64,000 bases of DNA from Citrobacter amalonaticus (lineage in GTDB: Bacteria > Pseudomonadota > Gammaproteobacteria > Enterobacterales > Enterobacteriaceae), in the NCBI RefSeq assembly GCF_001559075.2, contig NZ_CP014015.2, positions 682,001 through 746,000 on the forward strand, in the 5' to 3' direction. Shown here piece by piece: positions 1 through 7,905 of this stretch. The notes below the pieces were generated by a model, which was given only the letters and a program-made list of their open reading frames with translations, searched no databases and was not told where the DNA came from. How positions within the stretch are numbered: the first letter of the stretch is position 1; each line of letters begins with the position of its first letter. Made by a program: the position numbers and the translations under genes.

Positions 1-430
1 CAGCACCTTCAAGCAAATACCAACCGTCGTCCGTACTGGCGGCGAGAATGTCCAGATCCCACCGCAGGATGGTCGTTATCCCCTCTTTTTTAGAGGAGAC
101 CGTCAGGCGGCGACATTGCGAAAAGGAGGCGGTTTTGAGTCCAAGGCCGAAGCGGCCCAGATCGTGTCCTGGACGCTTTGTCAGCGGGTTTTTAACCCCC
201 AGCCGCATCGCAACATCCAGTTCAGCGGCTGACATGCCGCAACCATTATCCCGAACCACAATATAGCTATCCGACTCACGCCAGTGAAAAGTCAGATCGA
301 CCTTACGGGCACCAGCACTGATGCTGTTGTCGATGATATCAGCCAGTGCGGTGGCGGTGTTGTAGCCGAGCCCTCGCAGAGCTTCGATCATAATGGCTGC
401 ATTCGGTGGCGCATGGCGCATGGTCGTCAT
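1..430 (-). CDS. GHKL (Hsp90/MutL/MORC-like) ATPase, N-terminal fragment
   Basis: The first 143 residues are visible; the rest lies beyond the left edge. The start ATG at 430-428 overlaps the TGA of the upstream sigma-like gene (ATGA), which implies translational coupling. The visible part holds all the Bergerat-fold ATP-binding motifs in order: an N-box-like ALADIIDNSISAGA near residue 30, a G1 box DNGCGM near 61, and a G2-type loop GRFGLGLKTASFSQ near 91. The spacing and the KTASFSQ ending resemble MutL/MORC-type ATPases rather than histidine kinases, and no HisKA helix precedes the fold. Published comparative work places MORC-like ATPases in prokaryotic operons with Z1 helicases, PD-(D/E)XK nucleases and Vsr/Dcm enzymes. 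Whether those genes follow here cannot be seen. The family call is firm; the defence role is inference. Confidence 0.85.
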   Translation of the reverse strand, partial: MTTMRHAPPNAAIMIEALRGLGYNTATALADIIDNSISAGARKVDLTFHWRESDSYIVVRDNGCGMSAAELDVAMRLGVKNPLTKRPGHDLGRFGLGLKTASFSQCRRLTVSSKKEGITTILRWDLDILAASTDDGWYLLEGA

Positions 431-2472
431 TCTTCTTCTTCCTGCATCTCGCTCAACGCGGTTTCCCACTGTTCGACGAAGCCGCCTAATTTCGACGCCC
501 GGCTGTGATGACGGAGCTTACGGAGCGCTTTGGCTTCTATCTGACGTATCCTTTCTCGCGTGACATCAAACTGTTTACCCACCTCTTCCAGCGTGAAATC
601 TTGCGTCATACCGATGCCAAAACGCATTTTTATGATCTGTGCTTCGCGTGGCAACAGCGTATCCAGAACCGATGAAATATGTTCTCTTAGCTCCAGAGAC
701 TGAACGGGAGCACTGGTGAAATCCCTTCTGGTCAGCAGCGCGTCTCCTGACAGGTCCTGGGCGTCATCGTGAAAATCACCAATCAGCGCCGTCTGTTCTT
801 CATATTTAGCCATCCGAAGAAGTTGACGCTCTGGCAGGTCGGTCATTTCCTGCAACCGTCTGAGGGTGGGCGTTATCCCCTGGCGATGCAGCAACTGATC
901 CCGACTGCTCCGCCAGCGCCTGAATTGCTCATAGAAGTGAACGGGTAAACGGATGAGCTGCGCCTGATCGGCAATCGCACGGGTGATCTTCTGGCGGATC
1001 CACCAGGAGGCATAGGTGGAGAATTTAAATCCACGCCGATAGTCGAATTTTTCAACGGCCTTGATCAAGCCCAGATTGCCTTCCTGGATCAGGTCCTCGA
1101 TATCTAATCCTCGCCCGCAGTGTTTTTTCGCAATCGCGACCACCAGACGCAAATTGGCGTGGATTAACCCCTCCCAGGCGTCTCTGTAACTACTGACATA
1201 CAGACTCATTTTGTGGCATTCATCAGGGATGAGCGTTTGGGCGCGCTCGACGATCTGTTGCAGGTCAGCGTACTCCGGGCGAGGGATATGATTATCCTGG
1301 TACTCTTCTGCTTTCCCACTTCTCAGCAGAATGAGCAGATCGTTAAAGCTGATGGCGTCATCGTCATCGGCTGCAGAAGAGATGTCCTCATCCGCGTCTT
1401 CCGCGTCGTCTTCCTCTTCAGAACTCTCAGGCGCTGGCGCCGGAAGGCGATTCGGATGCAGCAACTGAAGATATTCTGCTTCGGGTAATCCCGCCAGGAT
1501 CGTCATCAAATTGATAAGCGCCGTATCCATGCGCTGCCCGAGTCGCTCTTCCTTTGTTTTATCGACGACATCCCACTGGCGAATGTCCACAAGATAACGT
1601 TCAAAGATGCCGGACAGCCGCAATGCACCGAATGCGTCAAACCAGGGCTCAAGATCGCCACTCGCCGCGAATGCCTCACAGGCATCACTTTCCGGGAAAG
1701 CATCATCGCCATCCACAATCAAAGGTAAGTCCTTGATCAAGGCCTCTACGCTGACCCGGAATTCAGGCCACGGCATGCCGAAATCCTCTTCCCCGGCAAA
1801 CCGGATGTCACGCACAGAGACACGACCTGCATCCAGTGCGCCAGTGAGCAACGTTGAGAAATGGGGGTAATTTTGCGGAGAGTGAGAAACTGGCGTCGGC
1901 GGGTCAGGAAGCGAGAGTTCGATATCGATCCACTCAGCAGCGTTATCTTTCGGGCGATAGCGGGATAATAATTGCTGAGCCTCAGCGGAAGCGTGTCGTA
2001 ATGTCAGATTATCTTCGGCGGGTTCCGATTCGACCTCAGCATCCCACCGCATAAAATCCATAGCGTCTTCGGTTTCGGGAGGTTCTGTTTCAACATCGGC
2101 TTCGGCTTCAATTTCAACCTCAACGTCTGCTTCATCAACTGGCCCTCCTGCTGGTTGCTGTCCGGCAGGCGAAGGAGATTGCCGATAACGGGCCAACAGA
2201 TCACGCAGCGTTTGCTCCTGCGCGAGGTCACTGGCGCAAAACCCGAGGTTGTTTTGATGTTCAACATCGACACCCGCACGCAACAACATTTCGCAAATAG
2301 CGAAATGCCCATTCTGGGCCGCAATCATCAATGGGCTATTTCCCAGAGAATCTCGTGAATCTTTCGGCAATCCCCTGCTGAGATGAAACTCCACCACGGA
2401 GGAGACTCCGCTTTTTAGCGCCCGAATAAGTAAAGGGGGAATGCGATAAAACTCAGAAACAGAGCGATGCAT
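427..2472 (-). CDS. Ankyrin-repeat / RpoD-like sigma-70 hybrid protein
   Basis: A 681-residue protein, taking the ATG at 2472 because AAGGAAAG lies about 12 bases upstream; an in-frame ATG at 2514 is less well placed. Residues about 40-95 form ankyrin repeats (GNSPLMIAAQNGHFAICEMLL). They are followed by a Glu/Asp-rich linker (about 112-155), a middle region of unknown fold (about 190-345) and a second acidic run (about 350-373). The C-terminal third is a primary-type sigma factor. Region 2 (about 435-515) carries DLIQEGNLGLIKAVEKFDYR and FSTYASWWIRQKITRAIADQ; then region 3; region 4 (about 595-665) carries RFGIGMTQDFTLEEVGKQFD and VTRERIRQIEAKALRKLR. The promoter-contacting segments are strikingly RpoD-like, so it may bind core polymerase and read housekeeping-type promoters. 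It heads an operon with the GHKL ATPase. The fusion architecture is visible; the role as regulator or phage-sensing factor is inference. Confidence 0.85.
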   Translation of the reverse strand: MHRSVSEFYRIPPLLIRALKSGVSSVVEFHLSRGLPKDSRDSLGNSPLMIAAQNGHFAICEMLLRAGVDVEHQNNLGFCASDLAQEQTLRDLLARYRQSPSPAGQQPAGGPVDEADVEVEIEAEADVETEPPETEDAMDFMRWDAEVESEPAEDNLTLRHASAEAQQLLSRYRPKDNAAEWIDIELSLPDPPTPVSHSPQNYPHFSTLLTGALDAGRVSVRDIRFAGEEDFGMPWPEFRVSVEALIKDLPLIVDGDDAFPESDACEAFAASGDLEPWFDAFGALRLSGIFERYLVDIRQWDVVDKTKEERLGQRMDTALINLMTILAGLPEAEYLQLLHPNRLPAPAPESSEEEDDAEDADEDISSAADDDDAISFNDLLILLRSGKAEEYQDNHIPRPEYADLQQIVERAQTLIPDECHKMSLYVSSYRDAWEGLIHANLRLVVAIAKKHCGRGLDIEDLIQEGNLGLIKAVEKFDYRRGFKFSTYASWWIRQKITRAIADQAQLIRLPVHFYEQFRRWRSSRDQLLHRQGITPTLRRLQEMTDLPERQLLRMAKYEEQTALIGDFHDDAQDLSGDALLTRRDFTSAPVQSLELREHISSVLDTLLPREAQIIKMRFGIGMTQDFTLEEVGKQFDVTRERIRQIEAKALRKLRHHSRASKLGGFVEQWETALSEMQEEEE

Positions 2473-2819
2473 GTTGACAGTCTTTCCTTGTAAACCACAC
2501 CCGCGGAAATGCAATCTATCTTATAGGGAGATAATCGAATTTGGTACTGTATATAAATAACCTATCAATTTAGGTGATCTTCATCATCAATTGTAAAGAT
2601 AGCCAGGCACGGTTCTCAATGTAGATATTAACCGTTGAAAGTTAAAGTAACCAATTGGAAAAATTAGTGTTATCAGTTCAATACCGCTCACTGATAAAGC
2701 CTTTCCCTGGCGTACGGGCAGACTCACTCAATGCGTGCGCGCCTATTTTCCTGATAAATCAGAAGGCATGCGAGATATAAATGCCCCATGTCTCGCCACG
2801 AAAAATAAAATGCATCCCG
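2473..2819. other. Intergenic region upstream of the sigma/ATPase operon
   Basis: About 350 AT-rich bases between two leftward genes. I see no coding frame with a ribosome-binding site. On the minus strand a TATAAG hexamer at 2525-2520 could be a -10 element for the sigma-hybrid gene, 48 bases before its ATG, but no convincing -35 accompanies it. There is no clear terminator for the EAL gene that ends at 2820. Confidence 0.3.
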
Positions 2820-4343
2820 CTACTCCACGACCACTTTTACTTTAGGCTTTGACAGAATAATTTTTATCAGTTCGGTGAAATTAACGGGTTTAAAGAAATA
2901 ATAGCCCTGTTGAAAGGTAATATTGTTGCGGTTCAGGTAGTCAACCTGCGCCTTCGTTTCCACGCCCTCCGCGACAATACTTAGCGACAGTTTTCGCGCC
3001 AGATCCAGCACGCAGTCCAGAATCCGGGTGGAATCCTCCTCCATGCTGACGCGCGCCACAAAACTTTGATCGATCTTAATGTAATCAATATGCAGGTCGT
3101 GAAGGTAAGAAAGCCCCGAATAGCCGGTGCCAAAATCATCCAGCGCAATAACAAAGCCATTCTCATGCAGCGTGTTAAGCGTCTGCACCAGGTGCTCATC
3201 GACATGCAAAGGTTCACGCTCGGTCACTTCGATCACCAGATTCAAATCTTTTCGGCTGAACCGCGCCTTAAAGTTCAGACACTCTTCGACAAAGGTTGGA
3301 GCGGTAATATGAGAGGCGCTGAAGTTAATTCCGACATGAAAACCTTCTGGCAACTTCGTGGCGATAGCATTCATATGGGTAACCACCTGTTCCATCAAAC
3401 TTTGCGTCAGAGGAATAATCAGCCCCGACTTTTCCGCCACCGGAATAAATGACGCCGGGGAAATATATCCGGCTTTCGGGTGTTTCCATCTCGCCAGCAC
3501 CTCAACGCCCCGTAGCGTCCCTTCCCGACCATTCACCACGGGCTGGTAAAAAGGCACGATTTCTCCCTTGAGAATAGCTCTGCGCAGCGCGTCTTCCGGC
3601 GTGGTGTTTTTATTTAAATACTTAATCAGGGCATACGCGGCGAAACAAGACATGAGAAAAATGAAAATCATCATGCCCATCCCCTGACTGATGAGCCTTT
3701 GCAGGCTAAACACGGGCGGTAAATGATAACGTATTGTGAAGGGGTAACGTTTTGAGCCTACCTGTCCGAACTTCTGGTCTGTATCGTTGACGGTTACCAC
3801 ATCGCCGGACAGCCCGAGGATCGCCTTCCCTACCATTAATGAATAATTTACCTCTTTCAGCGGCGTACGCAGTGAATCACGAATATGCTGGTCGCTGATG
3901 GTGATGACAATTCGGCTCCCGGCAATTTGATTCTGATATAACAACACCGGTCGTCTGTTAATCGTATTATTTGCTGGCGCGAGTTGCAGCGTTGTCTCCG
4001 GTATCTCAGAAAGATAAGAAAGTAGCACGCGATTACCCGGCAGCGAAGAGCACCATATTTTGCCTTCCCGGTAGATTAAAATGGTTCGAAGATGAGGCTG
4101 TAGCGCGGCCTCCGTCCCCAGCCGGTACTGCCCTTCCTGATCGCAACCCTTTCGCGTGATATCACTGGCCGTTGATGTCGCGTGAGTTGCCTCATCAAGA
4201 ATGACATCGATATCACTCGCAACATAGCGAGCCCCTGAAAGACTGCCTGCTCTCGCCGAATACCAGAGTTGCATATTCAAAACAGAAACGCCGAAAATAA
4301 AGAGCAACACAGCAACGATAATAGGGAGAAGAGTGTTACGCAT
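2820..4343 (-). CDS. Cyclic-di-GMP phosphodiesterase with CSS and EAL domains
   Basis: A 507-residue inner-membrane enzyme predicted to hydrolyse c-di-GMP. A transmembrane helix at about 5-27 is followed by a periplasmic domain with the CSS signature (Cys67 and CSS at 98-100), then a second helix at about 220-240. The cytoplasmic EAL domain runs from about 253 to 495. The catalytic signature reads EVLAR (281-285) and the other expected residues are present: Asn340, Glu372, the DDFGTGYSGLSYL loop with Asp402/Asp403, Lys423 and Glu459 in AEGVET. It therefore looks active. CSS-EAL enzymes of E. coli (the PdeC/YjcC group) use the periplasmic cysteine pair for redox control, so similar control is likely. 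It stands alone upstream of an autotransporter, which may link c-di-GMP level to surface adhesion. Which E. coli paralogue it matches best is unresolved. Confidence 0.9.
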   Translation of the reverse strand: MRNTLLPIIVAVLLFIFGVSVLNMQLWYSARAGSLSGARYVASDIDVILDEATHATSTASDITRKGCDQEGQYRLGTEAALQPHLRTILIYREGKIWCSSLPGNRVLLSYLSEIPETTLQLAPANNTINRRPVLLYQNQIAGSRIVITISDQHIRDSLRTPLKEVNYSLMVGKAILGLSGDVVTVNDTDQKFGQVGSKRYPFTIRYHLPPVFSLQRLISQGMGMMIFIFLMSCFAAYALIKYLNKNTTPEDALRRAILKGEIVPFYQPVVNGREGTLRGVEVLARWKHPKAGYISPASFIPVAEKSGLIIPLTQSLMEQVVTHMNAIATKLPEGFHVGINFSASHITAPTFVEECLNFKARFSRKDLNLVIEVTEREPLHVDEHLVQTLNTLHENGFVIALDDFGTGYSGLSYLHDLHIDYIKIDQSFVARVSMEEDSTRILDCVLDLARKLSLSIVAEGVETKAQVDYLNRNNITFQQGYYFFKPVNFTELIKIILSKPKVKVVVE

Positions 4344-4496
4344 TGTCAGCCCCAGGCGAGAGATAAGTTATTATTTTGTCGTTGGCACGCTTAACGCCAC
4401 GAATCTAAAAAGCATGGTAGAACGCGTTTAAAATAACCATAGCGCTTGAGCGATTTATTTCTCTTTCCGGATATGAAAGACAATGATTGCGTTGAA

Positions 4497-4544
4497 AACT
4501 GCACCTTACTCAGTGGGATTACCCACTTTTGGAGTGCAGTTTTT
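4497..4544 (-). terminator. Nested hairpin downstream of the first autotransporter
   Basis: An outer 8-bp stem AACTGCAC (4497-4504) / GTGCAGTT (4534-4541) encloses an inner GTGGG-ATTA-CCCAC hairpin. There is a T run on the plus-strand side and TTTTC on the minus-strand side. It lies about 50 bases past the stop of the leftward autotransporter gene, so it most simply acts as that gene's terminator, possibly in both directions. Confidence 0.5.
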
Positions 4545-4592
4545 GTTGAAGTGATACCCCTTACCTGCTGATGCTCAGAGTTCAGAATCCCC

Positions 4593-7145
4593 TTAGAAAT
4601 TCACTTTCACCCCCAGCATCGCGCTGGTATCGCTGTAGCCAGCATCGCCAATTTGCTGGGCAACATTACCCCAGAGATTAACGTTACGGTTAAGCTGACT
4701 TTCCACACCGGCTTTCAGTTCGGCAATGTTGCGCGTCCCAGCCTGTTCAACATCGACACCGCTCATCGACGCGCCAAAACGTTTGGTATTGTGAATCCAG
4801 TTTGCTTCGACGAAAGGTTCAAAAATACGTTCTTTCCCTTCATCAATTTTGCTGTGCCCTTTAATGAATACACGTGCGCCAAGACGAGTCTGAAGATTAC
4901 CGTCTCCTTCGCTGGTCACCCGCGTACCGTTAGCTTCACGGTGCGCATTGGCTTTCACGCCCATCCAGGTTAACTGGCCCACTGTCTGGAAATAGTAGCG
5001 TTCGCGCTCATTCTTCTCGCCGATTTTCCAGGTATATCCGGATTCCACAGACGCGGTAAATCCTTTCGATTTATACTCTTCCTGCGCCAGACCGTAGCCG
5101 CTGACGGTGTTATCAAACCAGTTGTACATTAACCAGCTGTCCACGTAAGCGCCCGTTTTCTCTTCATTATTTTGCAACCACGTGCCGTAAACCCCGAGAC
5201 TATAACCCTCCACGCTGCCCCTGCTGTAATAGTGGTTCAACTTATTATGAGAGTTACTTTTTTGATTAGCATATCCACCCATGACGCCAAGGTGATAGCG
5301 GTCCTTTTCATCGCCGCTCCACTGTGCGATATCTCCGCCCAACTGGACGACATAACGGTTCGCCTGGGTATTAATTTGCCCGCTGTTGTCTTTAAAACGC
5401 GTATGCCCGCCAACGTGGCGCATCCAGAGGCTGGAAACGCTCTCCGTTTCTCCTTTCAGGGCGTCTACATAGTGAGGCTCGCCTAAACGGTCATGTAAAC
5501 GATGCTGGAACAGCGTGTTCGCAGCCGCGATGTTTGCCACGTACTCTCCCCCTTCAGGGCGAATCACGGGTGTAGGTTTCGGGCCAGGCTCGGGAGAAGG
5601 TTCCGGCGTCGGGCTCGTCGCAATACCACTCACGAGATACCAGTTTTCCCCTTTGCGCACGACATCATAGTCATAGGCGCCCGCGACAATACGCCCATGT
5701 TTGGTAAACGTACCGATCGACTCGCCGCCAACGTTAACAATTTCGATCCCCTGCTGAGTCAGCGCGCCCTGGCCGCCAATATTGTTGATGCTGACCTGAG
5801 TATTCCCCGCTGCCACATCACCCAACACATACAGTTTATCGGTCAATGAATCGTCGCCGCCCAGCACCGTATTCAGCGTCAGGATGCCATTCGTACCGGA
5901 ATAATCCTCAACGACGTGAAGATATTTAGGTGTGTAGGATGCGAAAGTGGTGGGTGCGGTGTACGTCAAATTCGCATCATGCAGATCGAGACGCGTAACG
6001 ACCGAATCTTCCGTCATATTCCAGACGCTATTGGTTCTGGACATATCAAGGTAAATATAACCGTTATCTACGGTATTCAGGGAGTTATCAGCATTGAGTT
6101 GGGTTGAGTTGGCGCTACCGGTAAACGCAGAGCCCTGGGTCATACGGAGATCGATAACCCCCTGCCTGTCCGCCAACAAATCACCGTTGACGATATAGGT
6201 TCCGCGTGACTGCTGTCCTCCCAGGTATGAGGAGCCGATATACGAACCAAAACCGGTCGAATGCATCGCGTAACTTCCGGCACCTTCCAGATCAATATTC
6301 ACGTTCCGGGTCAGGAAGATTTTCCCGCCTTCGTAGTTTTGCGTCTGGGCTCTGAGCATGCGCGTTCCCGGCGGTACATACTTATTGCCATCCTCCGCTT
6401 TCAGTCCCGTCGCCCTGTCGCCACGGGTAACGACCGCAATATCGCCAACCTGAATCATGCCCGTTTTATTGGCGTAAACCGCATGGGCTTCATCGCCATT
6501 GGTTTGTACGGAAACATTATTTCCCAGCGTAATGCGGGCGGTACTGTGATCGGGAATAAACCCCATTGCGTTCAGATAGTAGGCGGAACCGGCATATACG
6601 CCATAACCCGTCCCCCTGTTAACATTGCTTCCGGTGCCATCAGTAACAATGGAGACATTATCCCCGGCGGTTAAAATATTATTCCTGTTACTTCCCAGGG
6701 TCAGTTCCAGCGCAATTCCCATGCCATAACGTGCATAGATATTCGTGGCACCCGCAAGGGTGATATTGGCATCCTCCACTTCCTGCAATAAAATACCGGA
6801 AGAGTATTCACCATACGTTTTAATCGTCAAATTACCGTCAATGGTCGTCGTTGCAATTCGGCCGAGAATCCCATCCGAATACTTTCCAAGTGTCGTAATC
6901 GTAATATCCTTCGGCGTCAAATGATGCGTTGTCTGGCGGAAATCAAACCCATAGCCTCGTTCATTCGCCGTCGTATTAATGGTGATGCTGTCATAACCAT
7001 TAATTTTACTGTCGATATCATTCACCAGCCCTGTGTCACCATTGCAGACAGCACTCACCCCATCAGCAGAACTACACACGGCTTCGGCGGCAACGCCCTC
7101 GAAGGAAAATAACCCCATCAGTAAGGCATACTTCTTTATTGTCAT
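4593..7145 (-). CDS. Type Va autotransporter (850 aa)
   Basis: The start is the ATG at 7145 (MTIKKYALLMG), six bases after a GGAG; the ATG four codons upstream lacks a site. A short signal peptide ends near VAAEA. The passenger (about 25-545) is rich in Thr, Asn, Gly and beta-helix-like repeats, with four cysteines at most near the N-terminus. A proline-rich linker (PTPEPSPEPGPKPTP) precedes the C-terminal beta-barrel of about 300 residues, which begins near NIAAANTLFQHRLHDRLGEP and ends in the outer-membrane signature phenylalanine (GVKVNF). The protein should be exported by Sec, inserted by BamA and displayed on the surface as an adhesin or biofilm factor. Its barrel is closely related to that of the second autotransporter nearby. 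The ligand is unknown and no protease triad is evident. Confidence 0.9.
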   Translation of the reverse strand: MTIKKYALLMGLFSFEGVAAEAVCSSADGVSAVCNGDTGLVNDIDSKINGYDSITINTTANERGYGFDFRQTTHHLTPKDITITTLGKYSDGILGRIATTTIDGNLTIKTYGEYSSGILLQEVEDANITLAGATNIYARYGMGIALELTLGSNRNNILTAGDNVSIVTDGTGSNVNRGTGYGVYAGSAYYLNAMGFIPDHSTARITLGNNVSVQTNGDEAHAVYANKTGMIQVGDIAVVTRGDRATGLKAEDGNKYVPPGTRMLRAQTQNYEGGKIFLTRNVNIDLEGAGSYAMHSTGFGSYIGSSYLGGQQSRGTYIVNGDLLADRQGVIDLRMTQGSAFTGSANSTQLNADNSLNTVDNGYIYLDMSRTNSVWNMTEDSVVTRLDLHDANLTYTAPTTFASYTPKYLHVVEDYSGTNGILTLNTVLGGDDSLTDKLYVLGDVAAGNTQVSINNIGGQGALTQQGIEIVNVGGESIGTFTKHGRIVAGAYDYDVVRKGENWYLVSGIATSPTPEPSPEPGPKPTPVIRPEGGEYVANIAAANTLFQHRLHDRLGEPHYVDALKGETESVSSLWMRHVGGHTRFKDNSGQINTQANRYVVQLGGDIAQWSGDEKDRYHLGVMGGYANQKSNSHNKLNHYYSRGSVEGYSLGVYGTWLQNNEEKTGAYVDSWLMYNWFDNTVSGYGLAQEEYKSKGFTASVESGYTWKIGEKNERERYYFQTVGQLTWMGVKANAHREANGTRVTSEGDGNLQTRLGARVFIKGHSKIDEGKERIFEPFVEANWIHNTKRFGASMSGVDVEQAGTRNIAELKAGVESQLNRNVNLWGNVAQQIGDAGYSDTSAMLGVKVNF

Positions 7146-7470
7146 AAACGACTCCATGTCATTATCAATTTTTCGTCACATCTTTACTGGCATTTAAATA
7201 TATTTACACTCATAAGAATTTTCAGATTTAACATCCGGGGTCTTATAACAGACACCCCAAAATCAGACAATTCGCGTTTCATAAAAACCTTTAAAAACAA
7301 AAGGATATTTTTTTGACAATATTCTTAATAGCGAAAGAGGTTTGTTCAAATGCCTGAATGAAGGCGGTTGCCATCATTGTTTTCACTTACAGTTTTTTCC
7401 TAAAGCCAGCGCTTCGTTAAGATGCCATGCTTAAACACGCTAATAACTTATAACGTAAAGCGAGGACATG
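7146..7470. other. Divergent promoter region
   Basis: About 325 AT-rich bases between the leftward autotransporter and the rightward LEA-like gene. It must hold both promoters, but I could not fix convincing -35/-10 pairs. Long A/T tracts (for example around 7,290-7,320) suggest H-NS-type silencing of horizontally acquired surface genes. That is inference from composition only. Confidence 0.35.
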
Positions 7471-7827
7471 ATGAAAAAGACCCTAATCGCATTATCTGCA
7501 CTTCTGCTGGCTTCTCCTGTTTTTGCCGCTACGACACACGCAACCGATAATGATGTCGCCGCCGCACATGAAAATGCAAATACAGCAAAAGAGAAATTAC
7601 ACCAGGCGCAGAATCAGGGTGAAGAGCAAAAACTGAAAATGGAACACCGCGCCGAAGGTAAACAGGATAATATCAGCAGCAAAGTCAGTGAAGGCTCGCA
7701 GAAAACCTGGAATAAAACCAAAGAAGGCACTGAGAAAGGCTGGAATGCCACGAAAGAAGGTGCTGAACAGGGCTGGAATAAGACCAAAGAAGGCGCAGCC
7801 AGCGTAGAGAAGAAAATCAGCGAATAA
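7471..7827 (+). CDS. Small secreted protein with LEA-like WNxTKEG repeats
   Basis: 118 residues from the ATG at 7471, chosen because GAGG lies five bases upstream; an adjacent ATG at 7468 is too close to it. A signal peptide MKKTLIALSALLLASPVFA is followed by a very polar mature region rich in Lys, Glu, Gln and Ala. The C-terminal half holds three 11- to 12-residue repeats: TWNKTKEGTEKG, WNATKEGAEQG and WNKTKEGAASV. This periodicity and composition resemble group 3 LEA or apolipoprotein-like amphipathic helices. I do not recognise a named family. It is probably periplasmic and either disordered or membrane-surface binding, perhaps stress-protective. A hairpin terminator follows immediately. 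The function is unassigned. Confidence 0.75.
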   Translation: MKKTLIALSALLLASPVFAATTHATDNDVAAAHENANTAKEKLHQAQNQGEEQKLKMEHRAEGKQDNISSKVSEGSQKTWNKTKEGTEKGWNATKEGAEQGWNKTKEGAASVEKKISE

Positions 7828-7853
7828 ACCTTTCGCCCTGATCATTAAAGAAT

Positions 7854-7880
7854 AAAAAAGCCGCTTGCGCGGCTTTTTAT
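7854..7880 (+). terminator. Rho-independent terminator
   Basis: The hairpin GCCGC-TTGC-GCGGC is followed by TTTTT and preceded by AAAAAA, so it can work in both directions. It lies between the stop of the LEA-like gene and the convergent end of the second autotransporter gene at 7906. Confidence 0.9.
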
Positions 7881-7905
7881 TTGTTACCCGCATACCCGTA
7901 TGAAT

